NCBI RefSeq assembly: GCF_025602895.1
Contig: NW_026516310.1
Coordinates: forward strand, 1-64,000
Source of the DNA: Polychytrium aggregatum
Taxonomy: Eukaryota; Chytridiomycota; Chytridiomycetes; Polychytriales
DNA length: 64,000 nt
Direction of reading: 5' to 3'
The notes under the pieces are model-generated. The model was not told the origin of the DNA. It saw only the letters and a program-made list of their open reading frames with translations, and made no database searches. Below, piece after piece: positions 53,894 to 61,611 of the stretch. Each line of letters begins with the position of its first letter. The stretch's first letter is position 1. The translations under genes were made by a program, and so were the position numbers.

Positions 53894-54685
53894 TGTTAGG
53901 GATAGCTTCTGCTTGTTCTCCACTTTGACTGCACACTTGGCTGTTCTTTTGCCTTTCTGTTTGTTTGTGTGTAGCTTTGCAGTTCCCCTCCAATTTTCCG
54001 CCTTTTGCCTGCCATTTCCGCTCCTTCCGCACTTCCGTTTTCCCCGCGCTGCTCCGCTTCCTTTGTCTTCTTCGCACGCGCCGGTTTGTTTGTGCACGCG
54101 CCTTGCTGCGATTGGTTGCAATTCGGCTGCCGGTCATGTGTCCCCCCACCGGTGACTCATGACCTGCCTGACCGCCCCGATCTCTTGTTCATCTCGCATG
54201 CATTTGCCCCAACCTTATACTTGACCAATCCGCTTCTTGGACGTTGAGTCACATTGCTTCGCCTTTGCACGTTTCTCCTGCCAGGTGCTTCGCTTTTGCT
54301 TGCGCCTCTCTCGCTTTGGTTCTCTGCCTGTCTCGGTGGTCCTTCTCGGCCCTCGTTCGTGCATCGCCCCCTTCGCCCTGCTCGATCGCCCACTTTTCCC
54401 TCCCTTGGCCGCCCTTCGCTGCCAAGTCCGGACTTGTCTATAAATAGCCTGACCCCCGCGATGTGTAGTCGAACCTCAGCGTTCAAAATAGGACTAAATA
54501 AAGTGCCTTCTACTTTATTCTCTGAGTGTTCCTCACGTCTCATTTCGAGACAAGTCTTATCTTGAACGGATCTTTGCTTCCCTCGCTCCCTCTCCGAGTC
54601 CACTTCGGACTTTACCCTTGCCTTCCCTGAGCTCACTTCGAGCTCACTTCTTCTTTTGCCGTTGAGTCCCCTTCGGACTCTAACA
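53894..54685 (+). repeat. 5' LTR of element E
   Basis: 792 bp, TGTTAGGG...TCTAACA. TATAAATA at 54439-54446 and AATAAA at 54497-54502 are only about 50 nt apart, so R is probably short and starts near 54470-54480. The region 54570-54680 contains repeated (T/A)CTTCGGACT- and GAGCTCACTTC-like motifs. Confidence 0.94.
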
Positions 54686-54699
54686 TCATTTTGAACGCT
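54478..54699 (+). promoter_or_regulatory. Candidate self-priming pair of element E (LTR R region and primer-binding site)
   Basis: AGCGTTCAAAAT at 54478-54489, about 40 nt downstream of the TATA box start, is perfectly complementary (12 bp) to ATTTTGAACGCT at 54688-54699, which begins 2 nt after the LTR end, exactly where a primer-binding site belongs. In Tf1/Tf2 of fission yeast the transcript 5' end folds back on the primer-binding site and is cleaved to prime reverse transcription. The same 12 nt are kept in the 3' LTR at 60103-60114. Function is inference. Confidence 0.8.
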
Positions 54700-54756
54700 C
54701 CCTCTTGGCTTCCCGGCCTTTCTTCTTCTTTCGCCTCTCTTTCCCTCGTCGATCCG

Positions 54757-55712
54757 ATGGCTGAGCCTGCTGCACCCCCTGCAGACCTCAACGCGTATCT
54801 GGCGCGCATGGAGGAGCGTATGAACGCCCTCATGACCCAGAACGCTGCTCTCCATCGTCAGATCCAAGATCTGCAAGCTCCCGCCGCCGCTCCCCGCCAG
54901 GTCTACCAGGTCAACAAGCCCAAGGAGTTCCTAGGTTCCCGCGATGAGAACGACGGCCTTCCTCGCCCAGTGCCACCTCGTCTTCCTCGCCGATCCTGCC
55001 TTCTTCGCGCCCGAGCGCCAGAAGGTCCTGTACGCCACCTCCTTCCTCCGCGGTGAAGCCTTCAAGTGGTACGAGGCCGCCTTCTACATGGCCAACCGCT
55101 TCCCGGCTTCCTTCGCGGATTTTGAAGTTGCCCTCAAGTCGACCTTCGGTGAGGACACGGCCTCCTCGCAAGATAAGGCCTTGAACGACCTCAAGCGCTT
55201 GGTCCAGCTCAAGTCCTGCCAAGCCTTCGCCACCCGCTTCGTCCAGCTCGCCGCCCGCGTCCAGACTGATGAACCCACCAAGATGCACTTCTTCAAGGAG
55301 GGTTTGAAGTCTGAGGTCAAGTTCCACCTCATCGGTCTCCGCCCCGCTCCCGCTTCCCTGCCTGAGTTGATCAAGGCAGCGGTCGAGTACGACGATGCCC
55401 TCCATCGTCTCAAGGATCTCCTCCCGTTCCCAACCTCCTCCTCCTTCTTCTCGCTCTGCTCCCCATCACCACCATTCTCCCGCGCATGTTTCTTCTTCCT
55501 CCTCTTCTGCACCCACTCCCATGGACCTTGACTCTGTCTCGGTCCGCCCTGCTAAGCTCTCCGACGTCGAGAAAAAGCGACGTCGTGAGCAGGGTCTCTG
55601 CTTGTACTGCGGGGAAAAGTCTTGTCCCGGCAGTCGCGATGTTCAGCAGTGCCCGGTTCTGGTCAAACGGAACTCGGGAAATGCCCACAGCCGAGCAGCA
55701 CCTCGCAAGTAA
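54757..55712 (+). pseudogene. gag: gag of element E, broken
   Basis: Begins MAEPAAPPADLNAYLARMEERMNAL with a coiled-coil-like segment (MNALMTQNAALHRQIQDL). A retrotransposon gag region follows (QKVLYATSFLRGEAFKWYEAAF). The C-terminus has an atypical cysteine motif (CLYCGEKSCPG) rather than a standard CCHC knuckle. More than one break is visible. Confidence 0.85.
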
Positions 55713-58700
55713 GCGAGGTGGTCTGTTCGGCGATACGAACATCTTCCCCCTCTGACTCGTCATTATCGGACGATAAGCTTCTTCTTCCGGCCACTCTTAT
55801 CGTCATGAGTCTTTCTGGCCCGGTCTCCATCTCCCTTTCTGTCTTTATTGATGATGGATGCACCGCTCTTGCCCTCATTGATCCTGCCTTTGCGGATCTC
55901 CATAAACTCTCTCTTATCCCTCTTTCTACTCCTTACTCCGTTTCCCTTGCTGATGGTTCTTCGGCCGGTTTCATTCGTTTCCAAACCGTTCCTGTGACGT
56001 TGACCATTGGTTCCCACACCGAGTCGATTTCTTTTCTTGTGACTCGACTCTCCACCACTCCCATCACTCTTGGTCTTCCCTGGATGCGCTTGCATAATCC
56101 AGTTGTCAATTGGAAGTCCCTCTCCCTTTCATTCTCCGATCCCTCTTGCCTTGCTGATGGACACATCCTCGCGGATGTCTCTGCTTCTTCCTTGGACACT
56201 TCGTCCCCTTCCGGCTCTTCGCCTCCCCCTTCGGGCACTTCGCCTTTGACTCCTCCTCCCTCCGGTCCTTCCCTTACACCGGTTCCCTCCTTTGGCACTT
56301 CGCCTTCCCTTTCTTCCCGCCTTGACTCTGCTTCGCTTTCTGAAGAGCCAACGGCTTTATCTTCACCCGACATTGAGCTCGTTAATGCGGCGAGTCTTCT
56401 CCGTCTTGCACGGGAAGACAAGCTCGACATTTTCGCTGCCCAAATGGATATCCGTCCTCCTTCGCCGGAGACGTATCCTACGGTGTCGATAAGGTCCGTG
56501 CTCACGACGAAGGTGTATGCCGAGTCTGGCACCCCTGTTGACTCTCGAGGTGTCCCGCTCAAATACAATGAGTTTGGCGACGTTTTCAGCCTCAAGTCTG
56601 ACCCTCCTTCTTCCTTGCCTCCTCACCGTCCGTATGACTTGTCTATTGAGTTTGTACGGACCGAGGATGGAAAGGAACCTCGTTTGCCAAAGCCGGGGAA
56701 AGTCTATCCTTTGTCCCCGGCCGAGGAATCTGCTCTTTCGGAGTATCTGACCAACGCCCTCGCACGTGGTTGGATCTCCAAATCCTCTTCTCCCGTTGGT
56801 GCTCCCTGCTTCTTCGTGAAGAAGCCCAATGGTGGTCTTCGCCTTTGCGTCGACTACCGGGGCCTCAATGCCATCACGAAGAAGAACCGTTACCCTCTTC
56901 CCCTCTTCCAGGATCTTCTGGATAAACTTTCTTCTGCCCGCGTCTTCTCACACCTTGACCTTCCTGATGCTTACCACTTGGTTCGTGTCAAGAAGGGCGA
57001 TGAGTGGAAGACTGCTTTTGTTTGCAAATCTGGCTCATTACGAGTACAATGTTATCCCCTTTGGTCTTTCGAATGCCCCCGCTGCTTTTCAGTTTTTTAT
57101 GAACGACATCTTCTCGGACCTCCTTGGTGTCTGTGTTGTCATTTATCTTGACGACATCCTGATCTTCTCAAAAGATCCCCAGGAGCATGAGGAGCATGTT
57201 AAGCTTGTTCTTTCTCGCCTTCGTGAACACTCCCTTAAGGTCAATCCGGCCAAGTGTTCTTTTGACCTTTCTGAAGTTGACTTTCTCGGCATGATCATTT
57301 CTGCCGATGGCATCAAAATGGACCCTGCCAAGGTCGAGGCCGTTTCCCTTTGGCCTGTTCCCTCTTCTGCTCGCGATATCCAAGTCTTTATTGGTTTCGC
57401 AAACTTTTACCGCCGCTTCGTCAAGGACTTTTCCGCACTTGCTCGTCCTTTGACTTCCCTCACCTACCAAATCCTCCACCTTCTCTTGGTCTCCCGAGGC
57501 CCAAGAGGCTTTTGATTCTCTTAAACGTTCATTCACTTCCGCACCTATTCTTCGATACTTTGATTTCTCTAAACCCGCTGTCATCGAGCCCGATGCTTCT
57601 GACTTTGCTCTGGGTGCCGTCCTTTCTCAGTTTGACCCTGACGGCGCTCTTCACCCCGTTGCTTTTCACTCTCGGCAATTCCGTCCCGCCGAGGTGAATT
57701 ATGACACCCACGACAAAGAGCTCCTTGCCTATTGTCGATTCCTTTACTGCCTGGCGTCATTACTTGATGGCTGCCGACCCCGATCATCCCACTCTTGTTT
57801 TCTCTGATCATCAGAACCTCACCCGGTTCACTTCCGCTTCCCAACTTTCTCGCCGCCAGTTCCGGTGGGCCCAATTCCTTTCTGACTTTGCTTTTCGCAT
57901 TTACCACCGCCCTGGTCGCCTCAACACCAAAGCCGATGCTCTCAGTCGCCGTTCTGACTTTGAGATAAAGCCTGGTGACTCCCTCCACTCCACCAACTTC
58001 CTTCAGCTGTTCGAGTCTATTTCTCTCGACAGCATCACCTGTTATCGGCTCGAATCCCGACTTTTCTTTCCGAGATTCGAGCTGCCACCCTTTCTTGTTC
58101 CCTTCTTTCTGACTTTAACGCCAAACGTCTTGATGGCGATTACTCCTTCCGTGACGGTCTCCTTTACTTTAAAGACCTGATCGTTGTCCCTTCCCCCGAG
58201 CTCCAGCTCAAAGTGTTTGAGCAACGTCACTGCTCCGCTGCCGCTGGTCACTTTGGTCTTGCCAAGACCGTTGAGCTCATCTCCCGGGACTTTCACTGGC
58301 CCCGGCTTCGTAAGTCTGTGCGTCGCTTCATTGCTAATTGTGAAGCGTGCCAGCGAGCCAAGCCGTCCCGTCACTCCCCTTATGGTTTACTTCATCCTCT
58401 CCCCGTTCCTTCCGAACGTTGGTGGGACCTGTCGATGGACTTCATCACGGATCTCCCACCTTCGAACGGCTTTGACTCCATCTTCGTGGTTAAGGACCGC
58501 CTGTCCAAACAAGCACACTTTGTGCCCACCACGAAGACGGTTACAGGCGAGCAAACCGCCGAACTCTTCCTCTCCCACATCTTCCGCTTGCATGGTTGTC
58601 CCCGGTCTATTGTTTCGGACCGAGGAACTCAGTTTACTTCGGCCTTCTGGAGGCGCTTCAATGAGCTTCTGAAGACGAAGATTTCCCTTTCTTCTGCCTT

Positions 58701-59505
58701 CCACCCCGAGACCGACGGTTCGACCGAGGTTCTCAACCAGGTCATCGAGCAGTATTTGCGTATCCATTGCAATTACCTGCAAGACGACTGGACCCTTCAC
58801 CTTCCCCTTGCCGAGTTCACTTACAACAACTCGGAAAACACCTCCACTGGCATGACTCCCTTCTTTGCAGTCCATGGCCATCACCCCATTTTTGATCCCT
58901 CCATCATCCGTGATCCTTCTGTTGTGCCCTCTGCCGAAGAACGTGTCGACCGACTTCAGACCGTTCTCGAGGATCTCAAGGCCAACCTCCGGGTTGCCCA
59001 AGAGTCCTACACTTTGCAGGCCAACAAATCCCGTCTCCCCACTCCCGACATCTCCGTTGGCGACCTCGTTTTTCTTGATCGTCGCCACATCCGCACCCTT
59101 CGTCCCTCCAACAAGCTTGATCAGAAAAAGCTTGGCCCCTTTAAAGTTCTTCGCCGCATCAACCCCGTTGCCTTTGAACTTAAACTCCCTTCCACACTCA
59201 AAGTCCACCCCGTCTTTCATGTATCCCTCCTTGAACCCCGAACGAAGGACATTGTTCCCGAGTTCACCCAACCCGAACCTCCACCCATTCTTGTTGACTC
59301 CCAGGAAGAGTTTGAGGTCGAGACTGTTCTCGATTCTCGGCTCTTCCGTGGTCGCTTACAGTACTTGGTTCAGTGGAAGGGCTATTCCGAGACTGACCGG
59401 TCTTGGGAGCCCGCTGCCAATGTTTCCCACGCCACTGATCTTGTTGCTGACTTCCACCTTCGCTATCCCTCAAAGCCGAAGGCGACGCCCGGAGTTCGTC
59501 GCTAA
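55622..59505 (+). pseudogene. pol: pol of element E (protease, RT, RNase H, integrase, chromodomain), broken
   Basis: Protease-like region near 55845 (FIDDGCTALALID, divergent from the usual DSGA). RT from about 56640 with YLDDILIFS near 57145. RNase H DASDFALGAVLSQ near 57595. Integrase zinc-binding region about 58230-58370 (CEACQRAK) and core about 58430-58740 (MDFITDLP, VSDRGTQFTSAFW, HPETDGSTEVLNQ). Chromodomain about 59310-59430 with YLVQWKGYSETDRSWEPAANV. The domain order and Tf1/Tf2-like motifs place it apart from A/B and C. Several breaks; fossil. Confidence 0.87.
55676..55731 (+). promoter_or_regulatory. Candidate -1 frameshift signal, family E
   Basis: GGGAAAT (55676-55682) in the gag frame, 7-nt spacer, then a two-part hairpin. 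The lower stem is GCCGA (55690-55694) with TCGGC (55727-55731). The upper 8-bp stem is CACCTCGC (55699-55706) with GCGAGGTG (55713-55720). The gag stop lies in the apical loop. pol is in the -1 frame. Confidence 0.72.
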
Positions 59506-59517
59506 GGAAGGGGATGA

Positions 59518-60309
59518 TGTTAGGGATAGCTTCTGCTTGTTCTCCACTTTGACTGCACACTTGGCTGTTCTTTTGCCTTTCTGTTTGTTTGTGTGTAGCT
59601 TTGCAGTTCCCCTCCAATTTTCCGCCTTTTGCCTGTCATTTTCCGCTCCTTCCGCACTTCCGTTTTCCCCGCGCTGCTCCGCTTCCTTTGTCTTCTTCGC
59701 ACGCGCCGGTTTGTTTGTGCACGCGCCTTGCTGCGATTGGTTGCAATTCGGCTGCCGGTCATGTGTCCCCCCACCGGTGACTCATGACCTGCCTGACCGC
59801 CCCGATCTCTTGTTCATCTCGCATGCATTTGCCCCAACCTTATACTTGACCAATCCGCTTCTTGGACGTTGAGTCACATTGCTTCGCCTTTGCACGTTTC
59901 TCCTGCCAGGTGCTTCGCTTTTGCTTGCGCCTCTCTCGCTTTGGTTCTCTGCCTGTCTCGGTGGTCCTTCTCGGCCCTCGTTCGTGCATCGCCCCCTTCG
60001 CCCTGCTCGATCGCCCACTTTTCCCTCCCTTGGCCGCCCTTCGCTGCCAAGTCCGGACTTGTCTATAAATAGCCTGACCCCCGCGATGTGTAGTCGAACC
60101 TTAGCGTTCAAAATAGGACTAAATAAAGTGCCTTCTACTTTATTCTCTGAGTGTTCCTCACGTCTCATTTCGAGACAAGTCTTATCTTGAACGGATCTTT
60201 GCTTCCCTCGCTCCCTCTCCGAGTCCACTTCGGACTCTACCCTTGCTTTCCCTGAGCTCACTTCGAGCTCACTTCTTCTTTTGCCGTTGAGTCCCCTTGG
60301 ACTCTAACA
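59518..60309 (+). repeat. 3' LTR of element E
   Basis: 792 bp, about six differences from the 5' LTR. Preceded by the purine tract AAGGAAGGGGATGA. Followed by sequence that is neither array DNA nor a duplication of the left flank. Confidence 0.94.
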
Positions 60310-60358
60310 TACAGGCCACCGTCGAGGCCATGACCAGGCCACCCGTCGAGGCCATGAC
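60310..60358. repeat. 49-bp island outside any recognised element, an imperfect two-copy tandem repeat
   Basis: It consists of CAGGCCACCGTCGAGGCC-type units: 23 nt, then 24 nt with one extra base, each ending in ATGAC. It lies between the E 3' LTR and the plus-strand C 5' LTR. It could be host DNA, a minisatellite unit, or the remnant of a sixth element; too short to decide. The last five bases, atgac, would be the left target duplication of the C copy. Confidence 0.7.
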
Positions 60359-60667
60359 TGTAGGAGATGGTATCTCCGACGCTGTGCTGCGCGTACTGCG
60401 CGTACTGCGCGGCGCAGTGGGTCGTGACCTGTGCTGCGCTTTGCGTTTTCACGCACCGCAGGCAGGCCACCGCAGGGTATACCTGCGGGTTGCCCCCGTT
60501 CCCCCCGTTTGTCTGGAGTTCGGTTTTATCGTGAATAAACGTAAGTGCTCCCCGAGCTCACCCGTCCGCTAGAGTAGCCTAGCACCGCCCTGTTCTGCCC
60601 CGTCCTGTCTTGTCTTGTACCCCCTCCCTCCCCGTCTTGCCCCAACGTCCCAGTAGTGGACGTTACA
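60359..60667 (+). repeat. 5' LTR of the plus-strand C element
   Basis: 309 bp, TGTAGGAG...GTTACA. It contains a GGAGAT/ATCTCC inverted repeat at its start, 2.7 tandem copies of CTGCGCGTA (60387-60413), a CCGCAGG/CCTGCGG palindrome around GTATA, and AATAAA at 60535-60540. Confidence 0.94.
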
Positions 60668-60679
60668 TGGTAGCATCGG
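60668..60679 (+). promoter_or_regulatory. Primer-binding site of the plus-strand C element
   Basis: TGGTAGCATCGG right after the LTR. The ATG it completes at 60667 opens a 17-codon upstream frame, while gag starts at 60790; so in C the junction ATG is not the gag start. Confidence 0.85.
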
Positions 60680-60789
60680 AAATCCTCGTCTTGTTTTCGT
60701 CCTGTTTGTCCTCTTTCTAGATCCTCAAGCTGGATCCCGCCTCTCTTGCCGACCGACTCTCCTCTCTGTCCCTGGAGCCTGCCCCTGCC

Positions 60790-61611
60790 ATGAGCAACCC
60801 CCGCCCACTTCCGGAAGCCTTCCTCAAGACCTTCCGTGCCCCAGTGTTTACTGGGAAGAGCCGCTCCTCCTCGGTGGAGGACTGGCTGCAGCAACTCGAG
60901 GACTACCTCGATGCTGCCCAAGTCGCCCCCACCCACCACATCGTCGCCGCCAAGCTCTGCTTAAAGGACCAGGCGTACCGTTGGTACCGCCGCCAAGGGT
61001 TCGACGAGCAGAGCGAAGGTGTGTTTGACGACTTCAAGGACCGCCTCCGTCGCCGCTTCGGCAGCCCCAATGCTGAACTCATTGCCCGTGACAAGCTATA
61101 CTCTCTCGTGCAGCGTGGTTCTGTGACCCGCTACATCGAGGAGTTTGAAGACCTCTCCTCCCAGATTGAGGAGCTGGGCTCTGCTGATGCGATGTACCTC
61201 TTCCAGAAGGGCCTCAAGCCCAAGATCAGAGAGTACATCGCCAGCAACCCTGATGCCCGCAAGTCCCTGGACGTGATGATGGACGTTGCCGAGAACCTCG
61301 ACAACGTCCAGTACCATGGCCGCCAGTTCTACCCGCAGCTGGCAGGCGGCCATCGGTCTCATCACGTCCCAGCCCGTCCGCCTCGCCCGGCCCCGCCCGC
61401 AAGACCCATGCCTGAGCCCATGGACGTTGACGTCAACGCCATGGAGGCTCGTGGCCCTCCCCGCTCCCGGTTCCAGCAAGCTGCCACTGTCTCCCCCAAG
61501 GACAGACAGAAGCAGGAGGACCTCCGCCATGGTTCCTGCTTCTTCTGTCACCGACCGGGACACCAGGCCAAGGAGTGCCCCATGAAGTCGGGAAACGGCC
61601 GACCCTACTAG
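60790..61611 (+). CDS. gag: Gag polyprotein, family C (plus-strand copy)
   Basis: 273 residues, identical in translation to the gag at 36044-36865: gag region with [10 protein letters not shown], proline/arginine linker, CCHC knuckle [14 protein letters not shown] at 250-263. The stop codon lies within the frameshift hairpin. Confidence 0.93.
   Translation: MSNPRPLPEAFLKTFRAPVFTGKSRSSSVEDWLQQLEDYLDAAQVAPTHHIVAAKLCLKDQAYRWYRRQGFDEQSEGVFDDFKDRLRRRFGSPNAELIARDKLYSLVQRGSVTRYIEEFEDLSSQIEELGSADAMYLFQKGLKPKIREYIASNPDARKSLDVMMDVAENLDNVQYHGRQFYPQLAGGHRSHHVPARPPRPAPPARPMPEPMDVDVNAMEARGPPRSRFQQAATVSPKDRQKQEDLRHGSCFFCHRPGHQAKECPMKSGNGRPY

Larger units (their letters stand above)
53894..60309 (+). mobile_element. 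Family E Tf1-like chromodomain Ty3/gypsy element, broken, no matching target duplication
   Basis: 6,416 bp with 792-bp LTRs (53894-54685 and 59518-60309) that differ at about six positions (four substitutions, two indels), so it is older than the other insertions. gag and pol are broken at no fewer than about five places. The left flank ends gaccc and the right flank begins tacag, so there is no 5-bp duplication. The left side is array unit 8 and the right side is not. A primer-binding site complementary to its own LTR suggests self-priming. Confidence 0.92.

Noticed and set aside
60310-60358. 49-bp island as a short peptide gene
   Set aside because: A repetitive frame reads through it, but it is too short, has no start context, and is bounded by LTRs.
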